Assembly: GCA_010365135.1 (NCBI GenBank)
Contig: JAAFGY010000003.1
Span: 1 to 64,000, forward strand
Length of the DNA: 64,000 nt
Direction: 5' to 3'
Source: Flavobacterium sp.
GTDB taxonomy: Bacteria; Bacteroidota; Bacteroidia; Flavobacteriales; Flavobacteriaceae
The translations under genes were made by a program, and so were the position numbers. The stretch's first letter is position 1; each line of letters starts with the position of its first letter. This document shows positions 20,271 through 30,825 of this stretch, piece by piece. The notes beneath the pieces are model-generated. The model was not told where the DNA came from and made no database searches. It saw nothing but the letters and a program-made list of their open reading frames with translations.

Positions 20271-22949
20271 TTAATCTGCTATATTTGGATTCAACCATTT
20301 CGCGGCTGTTTCCGTTGGAATATTTCTTCGTTTGGCGTAATCTACAACTTGGTCTTCTTTTATTTTTCCGAGTCCAAAATACTTGCTTTCCGGATTTCCA
20401 AAATAATATCCAGACACCGAAGAAGCTGGCCACATTGCCATACTTTCGGTCAAAGTCACTCCAATTTCTTCAGCAACATTTAACAATTTCCAAATCGTAG
20501 GTTTTTCTAAATGGTCGGGACAAGCTGGATAACCCGGCGCAGGACGGATTCCTTTGTAGATTTCTTCAATTAAAGCTTCGGTTGAGAAAACTTCATCAGC
20601 GGCGTAACCCCAAATTTCTTTACGGACTTTTTCGTGCAAATATTCGGCGAATGCTTCTGCAAAACGATCCGCCAAAGCTTTGACCATAATCGAATTATAA
20701 TCATCCAAATCCCTTTCAAATTCCGCTGCCCATTCGTCAACACCAAAACCGGTTGTGACACAAAACGCACCCATATAATCGGTTTTTCCGCTTTCTTTTG
20801 GAGCAATAAAATCCGCTAAAGCAATGTTTGGAGCACCTTTTGTTTTCTGCGCTTGCTGACGCAAAGTCAAGAATTTCTCCAATAATTTTCCGCTTTCATC
20901 ACGCAATTCTATATCGTCATCATTGATTTGATTCGCTGGAAAAATACCGTAAATTCCTTTGGCTGTCAATTTCTTTTCTTTCAAAATTACTTTCAGCATT
21001 TCTTGAGCATCATGAAAAACGGAGTGTGCTTGTTCGCCCACAACCGCATCGGTCAAAATCGCAGGATATTTTCCAAACAATTCCCAAGTTCTGAAAAACG
21101 GTGTCCAGTCAATATACGGAACCAACACATCCAAGTCAACTTCTATAGTTTTTGTTCCAATAAAGTTGGGTTTCTTTGGGGTATAAGTTTCCCAATCTAA
21201 TTTTAATTTATTGACACGCGCTTGCTCAATCGTCAAGAAATTCTTGTCTCGCGAACGGTTCAAAAACGTTTCTCTGAAAGCATCATATTCGGCTCGAATA
21301 TCGCTTGCATATATTTTTCGATTGTGATCCAATAAATTTCCTGCCACCGTTACGGCTCTTGAAGCATCGTTTACGTGAATCACGGTTTCTCTATATTGAG
21401 GGGCAATTTTCACGGCTGTGTGCGCTCTTGAAGTTGTCGCACCGCCAATCATTATAGGGATTTTGACGTTTTGCTTGTCTAATTCTTTGGCTAAATAAAC
21501 CATTTCATCCAAGGATGGCGTAATTAATCCGCTTAAACCAATAATATCTACATTGTGTTCAATGGCAGCAGCAATAATTTTTTCAGGCGGAACCATCACG
21601 CCAAGGTCAATGATTTCGTAATTATTGCAAGCCAAAACGACGGAAACAATATTTTTTCCGATGTCGTGAACATCGCCTTTTACGGTTGCCATCAGGATTT
21701 TTCCGTTTCCTTGCTTGTCTCCAACTTGTTTAGAAGCTTCAATAAATGGAAGTAAATAAGCCACAGCCTTTTTCATTACCCTTGCTGATTTTACCACTTG
21801 GGGCAAAAACATTTTTCCCGAACCAAATAAATCTCCAACGACATTCATTCCTGTCATCAAATTGATTTCGATAACTTCAATTGGTTTTGAAGCTGCTTGT
21901 CGCGCCTCTTCAATATCTAATTCTATAAATTCGTCGATTCCTCTTACCAAAGAATGCGTTAATCGTTCTTGAATAGTTCCCGAACGCCATTCTTGAACTG
22001 CTTTTTCGTTAACTTTTACTTCGTCTTTTACATTTTCGGCGAAGTCCAATAATCGTTCCGTGGCATCTTCTCTGCGGTTTAACAAAACATCTTCGACGTG
22101 TTCTAATAAATTTTTTGGAATTTCATCATAAATAGACAACATTTCAGGATTGACGATTCCCATTGTCATTCCGTTTTTGATCGCGTGGTACAAGAAAGCC
22201 GAATGCATTGCTTCGCGCACCGTATCATTTCCTCTAAAAGAGAACGAAACATTGCTCACACCGCCACTTACATGCGCATAAGGAAGATTTTCTTTAATCC
22301 ATTTTGTGGCTCGGAAGAAATCTAAAGCGTTCAATTTATGTTCATCCATTCCCGTTGCAACAGGGAAAATATTAGGGTCAAAAATGATGTCTTCGGCTGG
22401 AAAACGCACTTTATTCACCAAAATATCATAGGACCGTTTGCAAATTTCGATACGTCTCTCGTAGTTATCAGCTTGCCCTTTTTCGTCGAAAGCCATAACA
22501 ATTACAGCCGCTCCGTAGCGTTTTACCAATTTGGCGTGATGAATAAATTGTTCTTCACCTTCCTTTAAAGAAATCGAATTGACCACACTTTTGCCTTGAG
22601 CGACTTTCAAACCTGCTTCGATAATTTCCCATTTCGAACTATCAATCATCAAAGGAACACGAGAAATATCGGGTTCAGATGCAATTAAATTCAAGAAAGT
22701 GGTCATTGCATAAACGCCGTCGAGCATTCCTTCATCCATATTAATATCGATGATTTGTGCGCCGCCTTCTACTTGATCACGAGCCACAGCAAGTGCTTCG
22801 GCGTATTTTTCCTCTTTTATAAGACGCAAAAATTTTCGGGAGCCGGTTACATTCGTTCGTTCTCCAATGTTTACAAAGTTGGTTTCAGGCGTAATGGTTA
22901 ATGGTTCAAGACCTGATAATTTTAAATATTTATGTTTTGCTTCTTCCAT
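20271..22949 (-). CDS. metH: Methionine synthase, pterin-binding, B12-binding and activation domains
   Basis: [40 protein letters not shown] and activation-domain [15 protein letters not shown]; start at [10 protein letters not shown] overlaps the upstream stop as TAATG. Confidence 0.95.
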   Translation of the reverse strand: MEEAKHKYLKLSGLEPLTITPETNFVNIGERTNVTGSRKFLRLIKEEKYAEALAVARDQVEGGAQIIDINMDEGMLDGVYAMTTFLNLIASEPDISRVPLMIDSSKWEIIEAGLKVAQGKSVVNSISLKEGEEQFIHHAKLVKRYGAAVIVMAFDEKGQADNYERRIEICKRSYDILVNKVRFPAEDIIFDPNIFPVATGMDEHKLNALDFFRATKWIKENLPYAHVSGGVSNVSFSFRGNDTVREAMHSAFLYHAIKNGMTMGIVNPEMLSIYDEIPKNLLEHVEDVLLNRREDATERLLDFAENVKDEVKVNEKAVQEWRSGTIQERLTHSLVRGIDEFIELDIEEARQAASKPIEVIEINLMTGMNVVGDLFGSGKMFLPQVVKSARVMKKAVAYLLPFIEASKQVGDKQGNGKILMATVKGDVHDIGKNIVSVVLACNNYEIIDLGVMVPPEKIIAAAIEHNVDIIGLSGLITPSLDEMVYLAKELDKQNVKIPIMIGGATTSRAHTAVKIAPQYRETVIHVNDASRAVTVAGNLLDHNRKIYASDIRAEYDAFRETFLNRSRDKNFLTIEQARVNKLKLDWETYTPKKPNFIGTKTIEVDLDVLVPYIDWTPFFRTWELFGKYPAILTDAVVGEQAHSVFHDAQEMLKVILKEKKLTAKGIYGIFPANQINDDDIELRDESGKLLEKFLTLRQQAQKTKGAPNIALADFIAPKESGKTDYMGAFCVTTGFGVDEWAAEFERDLDDYNSIMVKALADRFAEAFAEYLHEKVRKEIWGYAADEVFSTEALIEEIYKGIRPAPGYPACPDHLEKPTIWKLLNVAEEIGVTLTESMAMWPASSVSGYYFGNPESKYFGLGKIKEDQVVDYAKRRNIPTETAAKWLNPNIAD

Positions 22950-23950
22950 TATATCGTTTCTGTAATTTTTCTCGGTTTGTAATCCTTCGCCACTTCCGCA
23001 ATCAATCGAATATGGTCTGGATTTGTACCGCAACAACCGCCAATAATATTGATTAAATTTTCGTCTAAATATTCCTTGATTTGCGTTTGCATTTCTTGTG
23101 GTGTTTCGTCGTATTGTCCAAAAGCATTTGGCAATCCAGCATTAGGATGTGCCGAAATATTGAAGGACGTATTTTGTGACAATTGTTTCAAATACGGTTT
23201 CAGTTGGTGCGCTCCAAGAGCACAATTGAAACCTACGCTCAACAATGGAATGTGCGAAATCGAAATCAAGAAAGCTTCCACCGTTTGACCAGAAAGCGTC
23301 CTTCCAGAAGCATCGGTAATCGTTCCTGAAACCATTATTGGAATATCTATGTGGCGTTCGTCTTTAACTTCTTCGATGGCGAAAAGTGCTGCTTTGGCAT
23401 TTAAAGTATCGAAAATCGTTTCCACCAAAAGCAAATCAACGCCGCCATCAATTAACGCTTCGACTTGTTGTTTGTAAGCAATACGCAAATCATCGAAAGT
23501 TACGGCTCTATAACCTGGATCGTTCACGTCTGGCGACATACTTGCTGTTCTGTTTGTTGGCCCAATTGAACCGGCAACAAAACGTGGTTTTTCAGGATTT
23601 TTTGCGGTGAATTCATCAGCAACTTCGCGAGCTAGTTTTGCCGATTGAAAGTTTAATTCGTAAACAATATCTTCGAGATGATAATCGGCCATACCAATTG
23701 TGGTTCCTGAGAACGTATTGGTTTCGACAATATCAGCGCCAGCTTCAAAATACAAAGCGTGGACGTCCTTTATGGCTTGCGGTTGGGTTAAAGACAACAA
23801 ATCGTTGTTTCCTTTTAAGGAATACGGAAAGTCTTTGAAACGTTCTCCTCGAAAATCTTCTTCGGAAAAATTATAGCGTTGCAACATTGTTCCCATTGCT
23901 CCGTCGAGTACGAGAATTCGTTTTTGAATTTCTTCTTGAATGTTTGGCAT
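22949..23950 (-). CDS. metH: Methionine synthase, homocysteine S-methyltransferase domain
   Basis: [37 protein letters not shown]. Confidence 0.95.
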   Translation of the reverse strand: MPNIQEEIQKRILVLDGAMGTMLQRYNFSEEDFRGERFKDFPYSLKGNNDLLSLTQPQAIKDVHALYFEAGADIVETNTFSGTTIGMADYHLEDIVYELNFQSAKLAREVADEFTAKNPEKPRFVAGSIGPTNRTASMSPDVNDPGYRAVTFDDLRIAYKQQVEALIDGGVDLLLVETIFDTLNAKAALFAIEEVKDERHIDIPIMVSGTITDASGRTLSGQTVEAFLISISHIPLLSVGFNCALGAHQLKPYLKQLSQNTSFNISAHPNAGLPNAFGQYDETPQEMQTQIKEYLDENLINIIGGCCGTNPDHIRLIAEVAKDYKPRKITETI

Positions 23951-23973
23951 TTTTCAGTATATTTAAACTAACC

Positions 23974-24006
23974 AACCCTGTCAGGGTTTTGAACCCTGAC
24001 AGGGTT
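23974..24006. repeat. REP-like palindrome AACCCTGTCAGGGTTTTGAACCCTGACAGGGTT between the SAM-I aptamer and metH
   Basis: Same family as 11604..11637. Confidence 0.85.
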
Positions 24007-24049
24007 GTAAAATTATATTTGTTATGTGGAAAGGGAGAATTTTCGCGTG

Positions 24050-24156
24050 GTTATCTTTTCCCGATAAATCGAGATAGAATGTAGCACCTTTTTCGCTGAA
24101 AAGGAATAGGTTGCTAAGCTTTCGTCGGGTCTATTCCCTCTGGCTTTCGTGATAAC
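24050..24156 (-). ncRNA. SAM-I riboswitch upstream of metH
   Basis: GTTATCACGAAAGCCAGAGGGAATAGACCCGACGAAAGCTTAGCAACCTATTCC...GGTGCTACATTCTATC...GGGAAAAGATAAC; conserved AGGGA/GACCC.GA/GCAACC/GGTGCTA core and a P1 of GUUAUC/GAUAAC. Confidence 0.93.
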
Positions 24157-24226
24157 AATCAATAAATGTAGGAACGCTGCAAAGTACGTACATAGCGCGA
24201 TTAATTGCAAGTATTCAAGGTATATT

Positions 24227-24820
24227 TTATTTTTTTCCCTTCAAGGATTGGGTTATTTCATTCATTTTATCCACTTTTTCCTGAAAATCGCCTTTTAGGG
24301 TTTTGCGGTATTCGTTCAGGTTTTCGACCATTTTATTGATGTCGTCTGGGATTATTTCTTCGAAGAATTCTCGCAATCTTTTGGCCGTTGTTGGTGATTT
24401 TCCGTTGGTTGAAATAGCGATTTTCACGTTTCCTTTGGTCACAATTCCGCCCAAATAAAAATCACAGAATTCAGGTGTGTCGGCGATATTTGCCAATAAA
24501 TTTCGTTTTTTTGATAATTCATAAACTCTTTTATTGACTTTCAAATTGTCAGTGCAAGCAATAACCAAATGCCGTTTTTTGAGCATTTTTTTCTTGAACT
24601 TTGAATGGGTAATTATTACATTATGTTTTTCGGCCAACGCCAAAAGTTCTGGCAAAAAATGCATTGCCACCACCTCAATATTGGCGTTTGGACTAGACTT
24701 TAGCATAAACGAAAGTTTTTCTAAACCCACGTTTCCTCCGCCCACAATTAGCACATTGAGTTGGTTTAATTTTAGGAAAATTGGGTATAGTTCGTTCCTT
24801 TCCATTATTCTCGGGCGCAA
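24227..24820 (-). CDS. Precorrin-2 dehydrogenase (siroheme synthase N-terminal type)
   Basis: NVLIVGGGNVGLEKLSFML; ISTNGKSPTTAKRLREFFEEIIP. Confidence 0.88.
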   Translation of the reverse strand: MRPRIMERNELYPIFLKLNQLNVLIVGGGNVGLEKLSFMLKSSPNANIEVVAMHFLPELLALAEKHNVIITHSKFKKKMLKKRHLVIACTDNLKVNKRVYELSKKRNLLANIADTPEFCDFYLGGIVTKGNVKIAISTNGKSPTTAKRLREFFEEIIPDDINKMVENLNEYRKTLKGDFQEKVDKMNEITQSLKGKK

Positions 24821-25587
24821 ACTTTATTAGATATATATTCCTTGTAAAATCCCTTTAATTTATTGCGTTCTTTTACCACTTCGCCAATGACGATTATGGC
24901 TGGCGAACTCAAATTATTGTCTTTTACTACTTTCGAAATCGTATCAATAGTGCCAAAACCTACTTTTTCGTCGGGCATTGTTCCGTTTTGAATAATCGCA
25001 ACGGGAGTTTCTCCTTTGGATTCGTTTTGAAAAAGTGCTATAATTTGTTCCAATTTACTCATTCCCATTAAAATTACAACAGTTGCCGTAGATTTTGCCG
25101 CCAAAGCCACATCTTTTGATAAATTTCGATCCGAAGTTGTGCCTGTGATCACCCAAAAGCTTTCGGAAACACCTCTTTTTGTTAATGAAATTCCCTGATT
25201 TGCAGGAACGGCAATCGAGGAGGAAATTCCAGGAACGACAAACGTTGGAATTCCAAAACTTTCAATGTATTCAATTTCTTCGCTTCCACGACCAAAAATG
25301 AAGGGATCACCCCCTTTTAGTCGAACGACATTTCCGTAAGTCAGTGCATTATCAACAATTAATTGATTGATTTGATCTTGGGAATAGGCGTGACAGCCTT
25401 TTCTTTTTCCAACAAATATTTTGATGGATTTTTTTGGAGCATATGCCAATATTTCTTCGTTAGCCAAAGCATCATACAAAACCACATTGGCATCAGCAAG
25501 TGCTTTTACGCCTTTGATAGTCAGCAAATCTGGATCGCCTGGGCCCGCTCCAACTAAAGTTACTTTTGGTTTTACGATTTTATTCAT
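24805..25587 (-). CDS. cobA: Uroporphyrinogen-III C-methyltransferase
   Basis: VTLVGAGPGDPDLLTIKGVKAL; VVRLKGGDPFIFGRGSEE; VPGISSSIAVPANQGI. Confidence 0.96.
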   Translation of the reverse strand: MNKIVKPKVTLVGAGPGDPDLLTIKGVKALADANVVLYDALANEEILAYAPKKSIKIFVGKRKGCHAYSQDQINQLIVDNALTYGNVVRLKGGDPFIFGRGSEEIEYIESFGIPTFVVPGISSSIAVPANQGISLTKRGVSESFWVITGTTSDRNLSKDVALAAKSTATVVILMGMSKLEQIIALFQNESKGETPVAIIQNGTMPDEKVGFGTIDTISKVVKDNNLSSPAIIVIGEVVKERNKLKGFYKEYISNKVCARE

Positions 25588-27670
25588 TTGCTAAATCTTT
25601 TGTTCTATAATTCTCAATATTTTCAAAAAAAGCAATTCCTTCTTGAATGTATTTTTTGGCAAATTCCTCTGAAGGTTCATTTTGATTAATTTGGTAAACC
25701 AAATCTTTGAAAGAAGAATTCAACACAATTTTATTCGTTTCTACAAAAACGGTATCAAATAAATCGATGATTCCTGCATGATGATTTGTCTTTTGGTTTT
25801 CGGAAAGCAACAACGCTTTGGCACCATTTACAAAACCTGCGTAGGCTAAATAAATAGCATCAGACCATTTTTTTTCTTCGAAAGCTTCGTTTGCAAAAGT
25901 TATTTTGTCTTTGGCTTCGAAAATTAATGTGGCCACTAAATCGATTACAACTCCAGCACATTCGCCCACTCCAATCGCTTTTACATAATTATCGGCATTC
26001 CCCCAATCAACAAAATCCTCTTGAGTTAGAGTATCAATTTCCGAAAGTGGCTTTAATAATTCGAAGAAATAAGTTTCGCCTTTGGCATCATAATACTCTA
26101 AAAATTTAAGATATTTGGCATTAGCTTCGAAATCATTCAAAATAGAACGCAAGGCTTCAGGCCCACGACGACTCGGAATTTTGATTACTTTATCGGCAAA
26201 TCTTCCTTGACCATTTCCTAAGTTTCCTCCACCCAACAACACTTGAAGTGCTGGCGCGACTAATTTTCCGGAATTAATTGACATCCCTTGAAAACCAATT
26301 TGAGCCATATTGTGTTGCCCGCAAGCATTCATACAGCCACTAATTTTTATGGTTATTTCCTTGTTCTCGCTATATTGTGGATATTCCGCAGCCAAAACTC
26401 GCTCTAGTTCTGTGGCGATTCCTGTACTGCTTGCAATACCCAAATTACAAGTATCAGTTCCTGGACAAGCGGTAATATCGGCAGTAGAATTATATCCTAA
26501 TTCTACCAAATTTAATTTGGCTAATTCTTGGTAAAAAAAGACCAAATTGTCTTCTTTTATGTGACGAATAAGAATGTCTTGTCTTAGTGACAAACGCAAC
26601 TCATTCGCTCCATAATTTTTGATCAAATCGGCCAATAATCGAGCTTTATCTGTATAAAAATCTCCCAAAAGAACTTTAATTCCAATGGCAAAATATCCTG
26701 CTTGTTTTTGTTGAATTACATTCGACTTTTTCCAAACTTCGAAAGCAGCAACATCTGCGATTTCTACTTTTGGAGCAATCAATAAAGGTTCTGGAATTGA
26801 GCCATCAAATGCGGTTGTATCTATTTCGAAAGATTTGCAAGACAAGGCTTTTTTCTCTTCTTCGACCAGTTTTAACAACGCTTCAGCACCCAAATCTTTG
26901 ATTAAGAATTTCATACGTGCTTTCAAACGTTTGGATCTTTCGCCAAAACGGTCAAATACTCTAAGAATTCCTTCGGTTGTTGGGATAATTTGATCCACAG
27001 GCACAAATTCCGACAACAATTCGGCGTGAAGAGGCTGAGATCCTAATCCGCCACCCAACATTATTTTGAATCCTCGTTCCCCATTGACAATTTTTGGAAT
27101 AAATCCTAAATCGTGCAAATAACTCAAAGCGGTATCTTCATCCGAAGATGAAAAAGATATTTTGAATTTACGTCCCATTTCCTGACAAACCGGATTTCTC
27201 AGTAGAAACTGAAACAAGGCGTGCGCATAAGGCGACACATCGAAAGGTTCATCGACATCGATTCCGGCAGTTTCGCTGGCTGTTATATTACGAACTGTGT
27301 TTCCACAAGCTTCACGAAGTGTAACATCATCTTTCTCCAATTCGGCCCAAAGTTCAGGTGTTCTGTCTAAACTCACAAAGTGAATTTGGATGTCTTGACG
27401 CGTTGTGATGTGCAAACGACCTCTTGAATATTCGTCAGAAACTTTTGAAATTCGTAACAATTGTTCGCTTGTAACTTTCCCAAAAGGCAGTTTAATACGA
27501 ATCATTTGAACGCCTTCCTGACGTTGACCATAAATTCCACGCGCTAAACGAAGACTGCGAAAACGCTCGTCATCAATTTTTCCGTCACGGAATAAAGTAA
27601 TTTTTCTTTCTAAATCGATGATGTCTTTTTGAACAATCGGATCTTCTATTTCGGTTCTAAAACTTTGCAT
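25580..27670 (-). CDS. Nitrite/sulfite reductase with C-terminal HEPN-like extension
   Basis: RLHITTRQDIQIHFV; TACPGTDTCNLGIASSTG; ISGCMNACGQHNMAQIGFQG (siroheme/4Fe-4S Cys motifs). Confidence 0.92.
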   Translation of the reverse strand: MQSFRTEIEDPIVQKDIIDLERKITLFRDGKIDDERFRSLRLARGIYGQRQEGVQMIRIKLPFGKVTSEQLLRISKVSDEYSRGRLHITTRQDIQIHFVSLDRTPELWAELEKDDVTLREACGNTVRNITASETAGIDVDEPFDVSPYAHALFQFLLRNPVCQEMGRKFKISFSSSDEDTALSYLHDLGFIPKIVNGERGFKIMLGGGLGSQPLHAELLSEFVPVDQIIPTTEGILRVFDRFGERSKRLKARMKFLIKDLGAEALLKLVEEEKKALSCKSFEIDTTAFDGSIPEPLLIAPKVEIADVAAFEVWKKSNVIQQKQAGYFAIGIKVLLGDFYTDKARLLADLIKNYGANELRLSLRQDILIRHIKEDNLVFFYQELAKLNLVELGYNSTADITACPGTDTCNLGIASSTGIATELERVLAAEYPQYSENKEITIKISGCMNACGQHNMAQIGFQGMSINSGKLVAPALQVLLGGGNLGNGQGRFADKVIKIPSRRGPEALRSILNDFEANAKYLKFLEYYDAKGETYFFELLKPLSEIDTLTQEDFVDWGNADNYVKAIGVGECAGVVIDLVATLIFEAKDKITFANEAFEEKKWSDAIYLAYAGFVNGAKALLLSENQKTNHHAGIIDLFDTVFVETNKIVLNSSFKDLVYQINQNEPSEEFAKKYIQEGIAFFENIENYRTKDLANE

Positions 27671-27772
27671 AATTATAAGGCTTTGGGCTATTAGCTTTTG
27701 GCTATTAGCTTGTGATATTTAATTCTATTTTTTTTTGCTAAAGGCTAAAAGCCAATTGCTAAAAGCTGAAAA

Positions 27773-29017
27773 TTATTTAATAAATCCAACTCCTGCGGTT
27801 GTATTAGTCGCTACATCAATCAGGATAAATGCCCCATTTGATTTGTTTTCGCTGTAGGCGTCAAAATATAATGGCTTGCTCAATTTTATTTGAACTTCTC
27901 CAATTTCATTAATTGCCAGTTGAGTAGCTTCATTTGTTCCAGAATAATCAGTAGAAATGGTGTTTTTTACTGCATCAATTTTTGCCAAAACTCTATTCGT
28001 ATTATGCTGAACGATATATTTTGTACCTGCAACCAATTTTTTACTGTCCATCCAGCAAATTGTCGTATTAATTTCTTTTTCAATTCTTGGCAATTCACCT
28101 GATTTTACAATCATATCGCCCCGAGTCACGTTGATGTCATTTTCCAATTCCAAAACTACCGAAGAACCTGCTGTGGCTTCCTCAAATTGTTGGTCGAAAA
28201 AGTGAATTTTCGAGACTTTAGATTCGGTCAATGAAGGAAGCACCGTTACAGCATCGCCCACTTTGATATTGTTCCCGTATAATTTTCCAGCATATCCTCT
28301 AAAATCGTGGTATTCTTCGGTTTTGGGGCGAATCACGGTTTGCACTGGGAAACGAACTTTTCCTTTTTCGAAAACATCTGTAGGCTCTAAAGCTTCTAGG
28401 TGTTGCAAGATAGTTTGTCCAGTGTACCAAGGCATTTTTCCTAATGTTTCTACCACATTATCACCTGTCAAAGCACTCAACGGAATGTAACTTACGACTT
28501 GTTCTTTGAACGTGCTTTTGGCATTCAAGGCTTGAAAATCGGCTTTGATTTTGTTATAAACTTCTTCTGAATAGTCAACCAAATCCATTTTGTTTACGGC
28601 AACAATCACTTCTTTGACACGCAATAAATTATTGATAAAAAAGTGACGATACGTTTGCTCAATAACGCCTTTTCGAGCGTCAATCAAAATGATAGAAACT
28701 TGCGAAGTCGAAGCTCCAGTAACCATATTTCTGGTATATTCTACGTGTCCTGGCGTATCGGCAATGATGTAACTTTTCTTGGCAGTCGAAAAATAAATGT
28801 GTGCTACATCTATCGTAATTCCTTGTTCACGCTCGGCAACTAAACCATCCGTAGCCAATGAAAAATCGAGGTAATCGTATCCTTTTTGCTTGCTGCTTTT
28901 TTCTATTGCTTCAATTTTATCGGTGGTCAATGATTTTGTATCGTACAATAATCTTCCAATTAATGTACTTTTTCCGTCATCTACACTTCCTGCTGTTGCT
29001 ATTTTTAAAACTTCCAT
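27773..29017 (-). CDS. cysN: Sulfate adenylyltransferase subunit 1 (GTPase)
   Basis: GSVDDGKSTLIGRLLYD; ADTPGHVEYTRNM; no C-terminal APS kinase domain at 414 aa. Confidence 0.96.
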   Translation of the reverse strand: MEVLKIATAGSVDDGKSTLIGRLLYDTKSLTTDKIEAIEKSSKQKGYDYLDFSLATDGLVAEREQGITIDVAHIYFSTAKKSYIIADTPGHVEYTRNMVTGASTSQVSIILIDARKGVIEQTYRHFFINNLLRVKEVIVAVNKMDLVDYSEEVYNKIKADFQALNAKSTFKEQVVSYIPLSALTGDNVVETLGKMPWYTGQTILQHLEALEPTDVFEKGKVRFPVQTVIRPKTEEYHDFRGYAGKLYGNNIKVGDAVTVLPSLTESKVSKIHFFDQQFEEATAGSSVVLELENDINVTRGDMIVKSGELPRIEKEINTTICWMDSKKLVAGTKYIVQHNTNRVLAKIDAVKNTISTDYSGTNEATQLAINEIGEVQIKLSKPLYFDAYSENKSNGAFILIDVATNTTAGVGFIK

Positions 29018-29111
29018 TTTATAATTTGTTTAAAGTTTAAGGTTTAAAGTGTTTAACTTCCTTCCTAAATCTTTTAATTTTTAAATCCTTAAATCTTTCA
29101 ATCGATATTTT

Positions 29112-30011
29112 CTAAAAGTACCCTTGTTGTTTTCTTTTTTCCATTGCGGCTTCCGAACGTTTATCATCGATTCTGGCGCCTCTTTCAGAAATTGTTGAAG
29201 TTCTGATTTCGCCCACAACTTGTGCAATTGTCGCAGCATACGAATCAACAGCTGCGGTGCAACTCATATCGCCGACGGTTCTAAAACGAACAACTCTTTC
29301 TTCAATTTCTTCATCTTCTTCTTGGTAAACAAAAGGAGAATGTGACCAAATCATACCGTCTCTTAAGAAAACCTTTCTTTTATGTGAAAAATAAATCGAC
29401 GGAATTTCGATTTGCTCTTGCTCGATATAACTCCAAACATCCAATTCTGTCCAGTTTGAAATTGGGAAAACACGAACGTTTTGACCATTTTCGATTTTTC
29501 CGTTCAGCAAATCGAATAATTCTGGGCGTTGATTTTTTTCGTCCCATTGTCCAAAATCATCACGAACTGAGAAAATACGTTCTTTAGCTCTTGCTTTTTC
29601 TTCGTCACGACGGGCGCCACCGATGCAAGCATCAAATTTGAATTCTTCAATGGCATCCAAAAGTGTAGTCGTTTGCAACATATTTCGACTTGAATAACGT
29701 CCTGTTTCTTCAATTACTTTTCCTTCGTCGATTGAATCTTGCACATTTCTGACAATTAATTCTAATCCTAATTCAGCCACCAATCTATCTCTAAATTCGA
29801 TAGTTTCTGGGAAATTATGTCCCGTGTCAACGTGCAATAATGGAAAAGGAATTTTGGCAGGAAAAAATGCTTTTTGTGCCAAACGCACCAATGTAATCGA
29901 ATCTTTTCCGCCCGAAAAAAGCAAAACTGGTTTGTCAAATTGAGAAATTACTTCTCTAAAAATGTAAATCGCTTCGCTTTCTAAAGCATTTGTTTTTAAT
30001 ATTGAACTCAT
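29112..30011 (-). CDS. cysD: Sulfate adenylyltransferase subunit 2
   Basis: LLFSGGKDSITLVRLAQKAF; GGARRDEEKARAKERIFS. Confidence 0.96.
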   Translation of the reverse strand: MSSILKTNALESEAIYIFREVISQFDKPVLLFSGGKDSITLVRLAQKAFFPAKIPFPLLHVDTGHNFPETIEFRDRLVAELGLELIVRNVQDSIDEGKVIEETGRYSSRNMLQTTTLLDAIEEFKFDACIGGARRDEEKARAKERIFSVRDDFGQWDEKNQRPELFDLLNGKIENGQNVRVFPISNWTELDVWSYIEQEQIEIPSIYFSHKRKVFLRDGMIWSHSPFVYQEEDEEIEERVVRFRTVGDMSCTAAVDSYAATIAQVVGEIRTSTISERGARIDDKRSEAAMEKRKQQGYF

Positions 30012-30123
30012 TATTTTTAGTTTAAAGGTTTAAAAGTTTAAAGTTTAAGGTTATTGTAACCTCCGCTAAAACTCATAAACTATTACTATTGATTTTATTC
30101 TCTTTATTCTGCAATCTGAAATA

Positions 30124-30825
30124 TTATTTCTGGTGCAAACCACATTCTTTATGACTCGATTCCCACCACCATCTTCCCGCTCTAATATCTTCGCCAGCTG
30201 AAATTGCTCTGGTACAAGGCGCGCAACCTATGCTGACAAATCCTTGTTTGTGCAAAGCGTTTTGTGGTACATTATTATCGTCAATGTATTTTTGAACGTC
30301 TTCTAAAGTCCATTTTAGCAGTGGATTGAATTTGATAATGTCAAAATGAGCATCGTATTCAAACAAATCTAAACTATTTCTGTTTTCTGATTGTTCGGCT
30401 CTTAGACCTGTAATCCAAATGGCATTTCCTTTCAAAGCTTTGGTCAAAGGCATTACTTTTCGAATAAAACAACATTCTTTTCTATTCTCGACCGATTCGT
30501 AGAAACTGTTTGGTCCTTTGGTTTCCAATAATTTTTCTATTGCTGAAGCTTCAGGAAAATACACTTTAATCTCTTTTTGGTATTTTTTCAAGGTTTTATG
30601 AAAAACATCATACGTTTCTTGAAATAATCTGCCTGTGTCCAAAGTAAAAATAGTTATTGGCAAATCGTTTGTGGCGATTAAAGCCGTAATTACTTGGTCT
30701 TCCTGTCCGAAAGAAGTAGAAAAAACTACTTTTCCTTCATATTCAGTAGCCAAAAAAGCTAACGTGTGCTCGATGGAAAAATCTTTGGTTTTTTCTAATA
30801 AAGTAGTAACTATTGATAAACTCAT
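30124..30825 (-). CDS. cysH: Assimilatory adenylylsulfate/phosphoadenylylsulfate reductase
   Basis: FSTSFGQEDQVI; KECCFIRKVMPL; SIGCAPCTRAISAGEDIRAGRWWWE...KECGLH. Confidence 0.93.
   Translation of the reverse strand: MSLSIVTTLLEKTKDFSIEHTLAFLATEYEGKVVFSTSFGQEDQVITALIATNDLPITIFTLDTGRLFQETYDVFHKTLKKYQKEIKVYFPEASAIEKLLETKGPNSFYESVENRKECCFIRKVMPLTKALKGNAIWITGLRAEQSENRNSLDLFEYDAHFDIIKFNPLLKWTLEDVQKYIDDNNVPQNALHKQGFVSIGCAPCTRAISAGEDIRAGRWWWESSHKECGLHQK

Noticed and set aside
20200-20433. 77-aa minus-strand ORF at the metH2/metF junction
   Set aside because: Alternative frame of metH2 plus repeat spacer.
24022-24210. 62-aa ORF on the minus strand
   Set aside because: Fully explained by the SAM-I riboswitch; no protein features.
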